Position numbers and translations under genes: made by a program. From assembly GCF_000002425.4 (NCBI RefSeq), contig NC_037265.1, forward strand, positions 12,542,330 through 12,606,329: a stretch of DNA of 64,000 nucleotides, in the 5' to 3' direction. How positions within the stretch are numbered: position 1 is the first letter of the stretch; every line of letters begins with the position of its first letter. This document shows, in pieces, positions 21,986 through 32,662 of this stretch. Below the pieces are notes generated by a model. The model did not search any database and was not told where the DNA came from. It worked only from the letters and a program-made list of their open reading frames with translations. This stretch comes from Physcomitrium patens. Its lineage: Eukaryota > Streptophyta > Bryopsida > Funariales > Funariaceae.

Positions 21986-24130
21986 TTGCACCATTATATA
22001 CCATTAGAGAAATTACCACGAGCGCTTGTTGGGGATACCGCGAGTAACGAAGCGTCAGAGTCAAGTTCAGTAATTATAAGAAGTTTAAGTACAGAAGAAT
22101 TGAATAATAGCGATAGTTTACAAGAAAGAAGAGTGAGCAAATATCAAATTAGAACAAAAAGAAGAATTCATATTAATATAGCAAGAAGACTAGCGCAAGC
22201 ACCAATGGCAAAAGAAGCACCCGCAGTACTAATAGTGGTACAAATGGGAGCAATTGGAGATCGCACCACCAGCGTGGCTCCATTATCCACATTTAATGGA
22301 TGGCCGAGTTCTGATCCCGATCAACACCTGTCCCAATTTTTGACACCGTGTGTAGCCAATAATGGCAGAACTGAAGATGTCTGGCTGCGATGGCTGCCAG
22401 CGACTTTAAAGGATACAGTGTTTGAATGGTATATTCGACAACCAGTGGGACAATTTCCTAATTGGGAAGCATTCAAAAATGCTTTCTAACCTCATTTTCG
22501 ACCAATAGGATTCGAAGATCGTCTTCGAGAAAATTTGCTGAACAGTAAAATGTTTGTGGGAGAATCGGTGCAGTCGTATTATGGCCGAGTTGTAGATATA
22601 TTACGTAAATGGTCAAACAATCAAATGCCAAATGCGTTTATATTGTCAATAATACTGAATGGGTTGCATCCCCTAAAATTGAAGATGTTTGTTAAGGAGT
22701 CTCAACCAGTTACGGTAGCTGCCTCCTTAGCACGTGCAAAGGTGTGGGAGGAGTGCCATTATGATCAACTATTGATGGTGGGAACCACAATGATTCCTAG
22801 TGTAGGAAATCAAGTTCCAATGACCAATACGACGATAGGGAGCTATCCACGAATGATTGCGCCTAGTATGGGAAATCCCATTTCTCAAGGAGTAGTTAAT
22901 GCCACTCCTTTGCAGGCGATACCACCCGTGGCAACTTATCCTTCGACGATGGCATATCGACAACCTGAAGTACCGATGAATGCAACAATTAACGATTCTA
23001 ACGAAGCTCTATTATTAAATCTAACGAAGAAAATGGAAGAATTAGCCGTGCATATGACTAAAGATAAAGAGAAAAGGCATAAACCTTCTAATATGAGACT
23101 TAATGTATGGTGTAACAACTGTAAAGGGCAGGGACACTTTGATACGGAATGCCCCTCGCCTCATCAGAAGATGGGATAGTGTATGTATTATGGAGGAAAG
23201 CATAACACTGCCAATTATTGGTACTTACCAAGACAACAAACAATGATACAACCAACTGTATGGGATGTAAATCAAGTGCAAACAGGAAATATGGGTGGAT
23301 GGAATGGAAATAGAAATAATAGAGTAAATCGTGGTTTCAAAAATTTCCAAAATCCTAACTATAATCAGCCCTACGGGACCAATATGTAGAATGGTGGCCA
23401 AAATCAAATGGGAAATCAACCATCGATGCCAATACAACAGACCAATTTAGCAATGGCGACAACTAGTCAACCTGGATCCTTTACTGCACCAACATGGAAC
23501 CGACCTGGAAGGTATGTCCCGACGGAGACTCCCAATGTACGTGACATGACAGGAAAAAAACCAGTTCGTTGTTTTTGATGCTGCCAATTGGGTCATTATG
23601 CAAGTGATTGCAACAACCCAAGATTTGTCGAAGAATACGTACCTCTTTGCGCAAATTGTAAGCAATCTGGTCATTACCACTACCAATGTAATGTGCCTTT
23701 TAATCCAAATAATAGGGACTAGTACATGACATCAACAGTACAAATTATAGAAGAAACAAACAAACCACAGGAATCATCGGTACATCGGGTGGAAGCGATT
23801 CACGCAGTATTGACAAAAAATCAGCAAAAAGGCAAAGAACCAATTCAAATATTGGAGAAATCGATACCAGCCCCGATCAACAGACCAATACCAAAATCTG
23901 CTCCATTATTGGATGAAGCATTACCGTCACAAACCAATTCGACCAATATATTGGTGCATCCACCAATTTCACAAGTACTAATATTACACCAATACGGTGG
24001 ACAGTCGCACCAGTTAAAGGATCCAATTTTCAAGGAGCAATCGTAACCAAAAATCGAGGAAGTACCAATTCCTGATATTGGAAGTACCAATATACGAGGA
24101 CCGGGATCCGAAATCCGTAAGAAAAAAAAG
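21986..24130 (+). pseudogene. gag: Element C gag with four zinc-knuckle modules
   Basis: This is the gag part of a single long frame shared with pol. The true start is unclear: the frame is open upstream to about 21865 without an ATG. The capsid region spans about 22250-22760 ('FNGWPSSDPDQHL', 'WLPATLKDTVFEWY'). There are four knuckle modules: CNNCKGQGHFDTEC (about 23111), a degenerate CMYYGGKHNTANYW (about 23180), one with a stop in it (CF*CCQLGHYASDC, about 23570) and CANCKQSGHYHYQC (about 23650). Premature stops are at 22487, 23177, 23387, 23576, 23720 and 24044, with no net frameshift between them. Confidence 0.85.
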
Positions 24131-27100
24131 ACATTGGGAATCATGACCAATATGGAAGTCTATGATATTCTGAAGGATTTAGGTTCAATTCAACTAACAA
24201 TCATAATAAAGCAATTATTGGCAGTAGCACCAGAATGCCGTAACACCTTAAACACTTCTTTGATTCCACGAAGAACTTGTCAAAAAGAAATTGGTGAAGT
24301 AAGTTTGAATCCGGATCCAGGCGCGCCGACTATTGATGTATCAATTGATGGAGTATTAGTTCAGGGTGTACAAGTGGATGGCGGGGCTAGCGTTAACCTC
24401 ATGAATGTGGATACAATGGAAGAATTGAGATTGGACCAATTAATGCCAACTACGGTTGTTTTGCGAATGGCAGATGCAAGTCGAGTCCGACCTATGGATA
24501 CTTTACGAGGAATTGATACAGTTGTTGCGGGGATTACATACACAATTGATTATATTGTATTCCGATTGTAAAGCACAGTATTGTCATATCCAATTTTGTT
24601 GGGTCGACCGTGGCTACATCAAGCTGAAGCTCAGAATGATTGGGGTCTTGGAACGCTAACAATTGGAAAGGGTAAGGATAAAATAGTGCTCCAAATGTAT
24701 CCTGTCCAGTATCACAGAGAAACTCAAATTACCAGTCCAGAATATACATCGGATTGCGAACAGGAGTATACGGAAGAAAAATTGGTTGTTTCAAAATCAA
24801 AGGCTGTCGAGGCACGGGAAGTTGCAATACAAAATAGGAATATTTACCATTGTGGAGGACCACGAGAATATTTTGTTCCTCCAGACGTTATTGATGATTC
24901 AGAACATATGATTGCACACTGGATGCAGCAAAGAGATGTTAATCAAGTTGGTGCTATAGATCCCGAATTGGAAAGCTCCAATTTGTTGGAGTTTATGAAA
25001 GATCCCAAAACAGAGCAGAAGATTACTGCTGAAGCTCTTAATGGACCAAAGTGTCAATCAATAAATCTAGGCACAAAAGATAATCCCAAATTGATTCAAA
25101 TTTATGATGGTATAACGGATAAAACTAAAGAGCTTTGGACAGATTATTTTATAAAACATAAATCAGCTTTTGCTTGGTCTTATAAAGATTTGAAGGATAT
25201 TCCAGCTGAAGTTTGTGAGCATCGAATAAAATTGGAGGACACGGCTACACCAGTACGACAAAGGTAACATTGACTGAATCCTAAATATTCGTTGATGGTA
25301 AAGGAAGAATTGGATAAGCTTCTGGAGGTGGGATTTATATATCCTGTACCACATAGTGAATGGGTTTCGCCGATAGTTATGGTTCCCAAGAAGAACGGGA
25401 AAGTCCGAATTTGCCAAGATTTTTGAAAGTTGAATGCTGCTACAAAGAAGGATTACTTTCCTTTACCATTTACGGATAGTATCTTAGACGCAGTAGCAGG
25501 CCACGAATGTTATTCGTTTCTTGATGGTTTTTTCGGATATAATCAGGTACAAATTTCAAAGGAGGATCAATTAAAGACTACGTTTATTACGGATTGGGAA
25601 ACTTTTGCTTATAAGGTCATGCCTTTTGCACTTTGTAATGCGCCAGCTACATTTCAGAGGATAATGATGCAAGCATTCCAAGATGAGTTATGGGTTTCAA
25701 TGGAAATCTTTTTAGATGATTTCTGCACATTCAGCACCAGAGAAGAACACTTAGACAAATTGAGTCGGTGCTTAGGCAAATGTGCTAAATTTGGAATTTC
25801 TTTGAATTCAGAAAAATATAAATTTGGGGTACCCTCAAGAAAATTATTGGGTCATATCGTATCGAAAACAGATATCGCCACCGATCCGGATAAAATAAAA
25901 ATTATACTAGAACTCCAAATACCTGATACAGTGACAGGTGTTCGTACCTTTATTGGGCATGTTAGCTATTATCGACGTTTTATTTATCTATTTGCTGTTA
26001 TCTATATTCCATTGACAAATTTGTTGAAAAAGCAACTACCGAACAGTCTCGAACCAATTTGGACCAAAGAATATACAGTTACGTTTGAAACATTAAAACA
26101 AAAATTGGTTTCTGCACCAATATTGATTGTCCTTTGTTGGACAAAATCTTTTGAGGTTTATGTTGATGCCTCTAATGTTGCGATTGGTTCGGTATTGAGC
26201 CAGAAGAATGACAAGGGCCACGATCATCCTATTTATTATGCAAGCCATCAGTTGGTGGCTGCCGAACGGAATTACACTACAACTGAGCGAGAGGCTTTGG
26301 GAATGATTTATTCTGTCCAAAAGTTTCGGCATTATCTTCTTGGATATAAATTTGTCTTCCACGTGGATCATGGCGCTTTAAAATATATGATTAACAAGCC
26401 CCAGTTGAGTGGCCGCATCGCAAGATGGATATTGCTTTTATAAAAATTTGATTTTACTATTAATGTACGGCCGGGGAAGTCCCATGCCAATGCAGACCAT
26501 CTATCGTGATTGTCCAATATATTGGGAAATGAACCCATTCCTCATGCATTACCTGATGCTTAGTTATTTCTTGTTGACCTAATTACGCCGGAATATAGCG
26601 AATTGATACAGTATTTGACTTTTCAAACTTTTCCTTTCCATTTTACGGAGAAGCTTAAGAGAAGATTGGTTTTGAAAAGCGCAGCTTATACTATGATTGG
26701 AGAAACTTTATATAAACAAGGGAAAGATGGAATTTTACGCCGTTGCGTTTATCAGAATGAAGCACGCACTATATTGGAAGGATGTCATTTGGATAGTTGT
26801 AGTGGACATTTTGCACGCGACAGCACAGCACGCAAAGTTTTACAGGCGGGATATTGGTGGCCGACAATGTTTGCGGATGCTCACCAGTTTGCACGTCGTT
26901 GTGACCCGTGCCAGCGAATTGGTCGTCCTACGGGTACATGTGCGATGCCGTTAGTTCCAATTCTGGCACAGGCACCTTTTGAAAAATGGGGTATTGATTT
27001 CGTGGGCTCAATTGCACCTGCCTCTCGCCATGGATAAAAACGGTATATATAGGTTGCCACGGACTATGTTACTAAATGGGCCGAAGGGAAGGCAACAAAA

Positions 27101-27841
27101 TCTGATAGTGCTAGTGATGTAGCCACATTCTTATATGAAAATATTATTATACGATTTGGCTGTCCAAAAGAATTGGTCAGTGATTGAGGAACCCATTTCA
27201 TTAATAGTAAAATTGAAGCATTGACTGCTAAATATGAGATTAAACACCGCAAGATGACACCGTATCATCCCAGAGCAAATGGCCAAACAGAAAAGACCAA
27301 CGGCATATTATGTACGATTATCACCAAGACAATATCTGGTGCAGTCACGGATTAGAACACTAAATTGTTTGCCGCTTTGTGGGCATACCGTACTGCATAT
27401 AAAGTTACGACTAATGTCACACCCTTTCAATTAGTTTATGGTCAGGAAGCAATATTACTTATAGAATTCGAAGTTCAAAGTTTGTGCATTGCACTAGAGG
27501 AACGATTGGGGGATACGGAGTCGTTACAAGTTCGTTTCGTACAATTGGAGCAGTTGGATGAAACTTGAACCAATGCCCTATTGAGACAGGAGGCAACTCA
27601 AAGGCGACGGAAAAGTTATTATGATAGTAAATTAAAACCAAAATTTTTTATGCCCAATTATTTAATACTGCTTTATGACAGTCATTTTAAAAATTTTCCA
27701 AGAAAATTTCATATTCGGTGGCATGGGCCGTACAGAGTCATTGAGGGTTTTCCCAATGGCTCAGTTCAATTGGAAGACTTTACGGGTGCTAAATTTATCA
27801 CGCATATAAATGAGAATCGGCTACGTCTGTATACTACATAA
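24131..27841 (+). pseudogene. pol: Element C pol: protease, RT, RNase H, integrase; many stops
   Basis: It continues in the gag frame. The protease has 'VDGGASVNLM' (about 24376; D-G-G). RT starts at 25260 and has 'FLDDFC' near 25710. RNase H begins with 'VYVDASNVAIGSVLS' (about 26157). Integrase has the zinc finger with 'CDPCQRIGR' (about 26900), 'WGIDFVGSI' (about 26989), 'VSD*GTHF' (stop 27185) and 'GQTEKTNG' (about 27282). It ends at 27841 after a GPY-type tail; there is no chromodomain. These are features of the OTA (Athila/Tat-type) non-chromoviruses. Premature stops are 24569, 25265, 25271, 25424, 26441, 26507, 26561, 27035, 27050, 27185, 27353 and 27566. Confidence 0.9.
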
Positions 27842-27863
27842 ACCCGGGACGGGTTTTATATCG

Positions 27864-27880
27864 GTGGGGGGGGAGAGAGA
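27864..27880 (+). promoter_or_regulatory. Purine-rich tract after element C pol
   Basis: A run of nine G followed by AGAGAGAAAG lies 25 bp after the pol stop. It looks like a polypurine tract, but the next ~1 kb holds an ORF and not the C LTR. It may be an internal tract (known in some elements) or chance. Confidence 0.45.
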
Positions 27881-28151
27881 AAGCCAATTTAGTATTGAAC
27901 TGACAGCGCAAGAGTTATGATGGGGAGGGAAGAGCGTGTGATGATGAGATTATGGACGGGTTGAGTGAAGGTTAGCCTTCACGAAGACACTAATAGGATA
28001 GGTTGTTATAGGCCTGTTATGTTAAGTTATATCAGGAGGAGAACCAAGGTAGAAATTAGGAGTGGGGTTCTTGGCTAGCATTGTTTACATTGTAATTTCT
28101 TGATTCACGTTGCTAAGCACAGGTTTTAGAGGATTATCGTGAGTAGCGAAG

Positions 28152-28876
28152 ATGGTGATTGAGCATAAGAAGAGGACAGCTATGAGAGAGGAGCGACAGC
28201 GTAATGTCAAGACGAAGGGAGCATTGCCACCAATGGAGTGCGTGATAGTGACCGGCATGGAGCCGGTCGCTATGGACATTTTTTGGTCGCAAAAGAGACA
28301 GAGAGAGTTTTGCACGGTACAGATGTATGGGTTTTTGAAGTTTTCGCGGAGGCTACCACCAATAGATATAGCATTGTTAACGAAATATGTGACGAATTAT
28401 GATCCGGAAGACAGGTCCAGTGTGGTTCATGGGAGAATTATTGGTATGGATGAGATGACATTGAACAAGGTTTTATATCTTTCCATGGGTGAGCTACCGA
28501 TATCAGGAGAATTGGAGTCTAATTTTGTTCCAAGCAAGTACTTCAAGTCAGGAAACGAAGCGTTTGAGAAAAATCAAGGGTAGAAGACAGCAGATGCGCT
28601 TATGCCGGAGCTAAGAGAATGGATGCGGTTTGTGCAGAAGCGATTAGGGCTAAACTGACATTCGACGTATATGGCAAGGAGGTTATTGTTTTCAGTAATT
28701 GCGATGTTGGAGGGGATGGTCTTCAACTGGGCAGCGAATGTTGTGACCAGAATCCATGCGGAATTGGACGTGAAAAGATGAACAAGGAAGGATACCACGA
28801 TGTTATGCTCCAACTACGTGTATGAAGCAATTAGATATCAACTGAAGCAACCTTCAATGGTGGAGAGACTAGACGC
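28152..28876 (+). pseudogene. Element C third ORF, function unknown, cut by B1
   Basis: The frame opens at ATG 28152, runs 143 codons to TAG 28581, and continues in the same frame with further TGA stops until the B1 LTR cuts it at 28877, at least 241 codons in all. The N-terminal part is basic ('MVIEHKKRTAMREERQR'). The middle has 'MDEMTLNKVLYLSMGELP', and the C-terminal part has 'FSVIAMLEGMVFNWAANVV'. I do not recognise it with certainty. The 'i..vL.L..gel' pattern recalls proteins associated with plant mobile-element domains. It lies where Athila-type elements carry an env-like ORF. Confidence 0.55.
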
Positions 28877-30216
28877 TGTCGTGTTGTAACACGATTATAC
28901 AGTGAAAATAAAAAGAAAGGGGAATTTTATTAATATTCAATTACCTCGAATATTGGGAGCATCAACCAACTCCAGTACAAATACTGAGTGGTCAGGTTCA
29001 GTCACTCCGTTACAGTCAGCCGGGGCATACTGAAATGCTCCATTCGATTCCAATAACGGGAGTCAGCAGGAAGAGAAGGACCAATTCACACGACGGGTTC
29101 GAGGAGCCAATTGGATCCAATTTCGATAATCCAATCCGGGTCCTCTTATCCAATATGAGACCTGAATTGGCCGGTCAACCCAATGCAGTCTAATTACGGG
29201 AAATCCAGGTCTTACTACGGGTCTTAGCCAATCTGACGCGAGGACCAATTTGACCCAATTACGGGAACATCCAGGTTACTACGAGCATCTTTTCCAATAT
29301 AGGACCTGAATTGGTCGGGCGACTCAATGTGGTCCCGATTACGGGGTTCGATTCTGTTTCAGGCTGTCCTGTTCTCTGTGCCGTTTCAGGGAACGTTGTT
29401 TTTGGTAAATGGATTTCTTAAAGGTAAAAACGAAGGAAAAAGCTTGACGGCGAGAGCCAATTTTGGATCCAAGCTTGAGGTGGGAGCCAATTCCGGATCT
29501 AAGACGGAAGATTGAAGATATTCAGAGGATAAGGTTAGGTGGGATATAGTTTTGAGGGGAGAAGGTTTTTTTTCGGGGGAATCAGGGGGGGAGCGAGTTT
29601 TCAAGCTTCTGCAAGGTTACCAATTCGGGTTTTTTTTTATTGGAGGTTTTTGAAGATCAAAGGAATTAGAGAGAGGGGCTTCATGCTTCGGGTCGGGGAA
29701 GGAAAGACATAGAATTTGGATTTTTCTTCTTTGTAGAGTTTTGGGGAAGATTGAGGCAATCGCTGCTGAAGTCAGTGTTGTAATGGTGAATCGGGATTTT
29801 TAAATGAAGTGGGTTTGAATACTCTTGACTGTTTTGTAAAATCGAGTTACGTCTGTGATTGAAGGATTAAAGGGGTGTCTATAGGATTGAGTATGTGGAG
29901 TGAATGAAATTTATTGGATTGATCTAACAAGACAGTCAGTGGATACAAGATCGTAAGTACAAAAGGGTATTGAAGATTAACAGTTTGGGTTGTTCGGGGT
30001 TCTCTGTAACGTCTAGAGACCTACCGGCTGGGGCAAAAAAAAGGACTTCGACAAGCAGTCGAAGGGCATCAGTAAAGATTTACGGTGTATTCTTGCAGTT
30101 GTTTATATTCCAGTAGTAAAAACTGATAGACTGCTTGACTATCGGTGGATCTCCATACTACCTTCTACAGTCAGACGCCCAGCGCGTTCTCGAGCAGGAA
30201 AGCACGTAATACGACC
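28877..30216 (+). repeat. B1 5' LTR
   Basis: 1,340 bp, starting TGTCGTGTTGTAACACGA. The last base is C where the other copies have the A of ACGACA. Four spacer bases (TAAG) separate it from the primer site. Imperfect ~70-bp tandem units with 'aattacggga..atccagg' and 'cctgaattgg' lie at about 29085-29345 and are typical of LTR promoter-region repeats. Confidence 0.92.
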
Positions 30217-30220
30217 TAAG

Positions 30221-30238
30221 TGGTGAACCCGACGTGAA
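30221..30238 (+). promoter_or_regulatory. B1 primer-binding site, tRNA-Trp
   Basis: TGGTGAACCCGACGTGAA is the exact complement, as I recall it, of the last 18 nt (with CCA) of plant cytosolic tRNA-Trp. The B3 copy has the same site at 46956-46973. It begins with the expected TGG, 4 nt after the LTR. Confidence 0.85.
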
Positions 30239-30287
30239 AGCTTGAGGTAGAAGGTATTGGATTTCGGTTGATTTTATCTTTATTTTT

Positions 30288-31427
30288 ATGGAAAACGAAA
30301 ATAAAAATTTTGAAGGATTTTTGGAAGAAGTTTCTGGTGGGGAGTCTTCTAAAGGACAAGGTATGCACATAGATCCATCTATTGCTAGTTTGTTTCAAGC
30401 CTTCTCATTGCCAATGCAGCAACAGCAAAGCAATGATCGAAAGGAAGCTTTGGCAACCAAAGCATTGCAAGCAGTGGTCAATAAAATTGATCAATTTGAT
30501 GGGAGGAATATTTCAAGGTATTTAAGATGTTATGTTCGTGAAATGGAATTAAATCGGGTTTCTGAGAAGAAAATGGTTGCACTATTTGGACTTGCCATGA
30601 TACCGGAGATAAGAGACCACATTACATCGATTACGGATCATTGTGGGAATTTATGGGAGGATTTTTCACATGCATTGAAAGACGAATATTTCTTGGAAGA
30701 TGCTGATCGCGTTACTGAGAAGCTGTTTCTGGGATGGATTGAACGGCCCAATAAGAATTTGCAAGCAACAAAGCTACGAAGAGAATTTGAGAGGCAGTAC
30801 TCTCAATTATCAAAGGTAGAAAAATTGACATTGGAGCCGAACAAAGTTGATCTATTTCTTCAAGCTGCTGATGGAGAATTGCAAGAGAAATTAGAACCCC
30901 TTCTTGAAGACAAAGAAGAAGATGAAGGATTGACAACGAAGTGGAAGAACGTTGAAGATGCGGTGGGGTTGCTTACAAAAAAAGAAAGGAGGAAGGATAG
31001 GAGCAATATTCCGAAAACAGTACAAGCACCCAAAGCTCCAGTGCGTACAATACCACCGAGAATGCCTACAGTTCAACCTTCGACATCCTTGTCAAAGAAA
31101 GCAGATATGGGTATGGAAGAAATTATACGAGGAATGCGAGATCTTCAAATCAAATTGGCAAGACTTGAAGAGAATACTTCTATAAACAATTCGAAGAATA
31201 TTTCAAAACAAGGATATGTACAAAGATACATTTGGTGTGATGATGCTTCACACACTAGAAAAGATTGCAATGAATTTAATAATATGATACGGCAAGGAAT
31301 TATTTGCTGGAAAGATGGGAAGATAGCATTGAAAGATAGGGAAGATCTTCTTCAAATCAATTTTGGCAAGGGAGGAATGAGAGCATTGGTTCAAGATTAC
31401 TTAAAAGAGCATGAAACAGCAGCATGA
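30288..31427 (+). CDS. gag: B1 gag, 379 aa, intact
   Basis: This is an open Gag-like protein starting at the first ATG after the primer site. The capsid-like part has 'DQFDGRNISRYLRCYVREME' (about residues 67-86) and 'YSQLSKVEKLTLEPNKVDLF'. It ends in a nucleocapsid whose knuckle reads YIWCDDASHTRKDC, so the first Cys is Tyr; B2 keeps Cys. A basic, Pro-rich linker lies between. The stop TGA 31425 is shared with B2 and B3, and the frame goes on open for 289 more codons, so the stop may be read through. Role: particle assembly and RNA packaging. Confidence 0.82.
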   Translation: MENENKNFEGFLEEVSGGESSKGQGMHIDPSIASLFQAFSLPMQQQQSNDRKEALATKALQAVVNKIDQFDGRNISRYLRCYVREMELNRVSEKKMVALFGLAMIPEIRDHITSITDHCGNLWEDFSHALKDEYFLEDADRVTEKLFLGWIERPNKNLQATKLRREFERQYSQLSKVEKLTLEPNKVDLFLQAADGELQEKLEPLLEDKEEDEGLTTKWKNVEDAVGLLTKKERRKDRSNIPKTVQAPKAPVRTIPPRMPTVQPSTSLSKKADMGMEEIIRGMRDLQIKLARLEENTSINNSKNISKQGYVQRYIWCDDASHTRKDCNEFNNMIRQGIICWKDGKIALKDREDLLQINFGKGGMRALVQDYLKEHETAA

Positions 31428-32660
31428 GAAAGTGCAAGTTATGGTGCTAGAGTAGATGATGATCTTGGTGGAAGTACGGAAACTAGTGAGTTTTGGGCTT
31501 CTGCCATTTCTACAATGCAAGAAGGGAAATTACCTCGAGAAGCGTTATTGACGATTGCAGCTACAATACAAGGTAGAACAGGTTGGGAGAATCTTGTTGA
31601 GTCTCTTTTAGTTCATGCATATATTGCTAAGAGCCAACATGAAGCTTTGATGGAAGAAAAAAGACGAGGAAATTTTGATGATACTAGAGAAGGAAAATCT
31701 TTTAAGAGGCAAACTCGAGGAGACAAGGCTCACGAGGCAGCTTCACATGAATTGCCTGTAAAGGATACCTCAGCATCATTGGGAGAAAAAACAACGGAGA
31801 CAAAAGATAAGGACAAATCAATTGCTTATAAGCTACTTTCTGACATTGAAGCGGCAACAAATTTGAAAGGGGTGTTGGAAGAACGTATATTAAATGCTAA
31901 GGTGGAATTCACATTGAAAGAAGTCTTGGGAATTGCAAAGAAGGAGTTTCATGATGTTATCATTGACAGCATTAAGCAAAAGAGGCAATTAATGAGCGAA
32001 ACTGGAATGAGTCATACTATTGATGCAAGAATATGTAGAGATGAAGAAGAGGTTGATATTGGTTACAAGCAACCAACAAATGAAAAGAATGGGTATAATC
32101 AGCGAGTACGTTTCGAAGATTCTAGTGACAAGGAAATGGAAACTTTGAGCCATTATACTCGAAAGCATTGGGCAAGGGCAACTACTGAGGTAGTGATGAA
32201 GGTAGGAGATATAGAAGAACCAATAGTTGCCTTGGTGGACCATGGTTCTGAAATAAATCTCATGTCTAAAGATCTTTATAAGAAGCAAAAATAGCCAATT
32301 GATATGGAACATGGATGGGCAATACGAGCAGCTAATAACACACGAGGCGAATTATATGGAGCTTGTCCAGATGTCAAAATTCGGATTGGGGATGTTGCGA
32401 CGGAGCAACATTTCTTCGTTCAAGATACAACGTCTTATCCGTTGATTTTAGGACAACCTTATATCACGGCAACACGGATGGAAACAAAGGTACTTGACGA
32501 TGGTTCTGCTTATGCAAGGGTACGGAGCGAAGATGGGAGGAAAGCTGTACAATTTCTAACAGTACCTCCTAACCATGAACAGAATCGAGATAGGTTGAGG
32601 GAGAAACCATTGCCAAAGATTGTTGAAGGATTTAAGGATTTTAGGGAGGTACCACTGTAA
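31428..32660 (+). pseudogene. B1 linker and protease region
   Basis: It is in frame with gag behind the shared TGA. The first ~240 codons form a charged linker ('MQEGKLPREALL' at 31515, then Lys/Glu-rich). The protease shows 'ALVDHGSEINLMSKDLY' near 32230, with D-H-G in place of D-S/T-G, and 'YPLILGQPYI' near 32437, the second conserved strand. TAG 32292 replaces a Trp codon of B2. The frame ends at TAA 32658, where the coding signal moves to another frame in all B copies. Confidence 0.8.
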
Positions 32661-32662
32661 AG

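Noticed and set aside
29327..29604. ORFs of 62 and 72 codons, identical at 36650-36927
   Set aside because: Identity reflects the LTR pair of B1, not selection on a protein.
30221..30238. tRNA gene fragments at the primer sites
   Set aside because: Only the 3' 18 nt complement is present, exactly where a primer site belongs; no cloverleaf.
31989..32312. 107-codon antisense ORF, also present at 16505-16828 and 44882-45205
   Set aside because: It lies opposite family B linker/protease coding sequence; its conservation follows from the sense frame.
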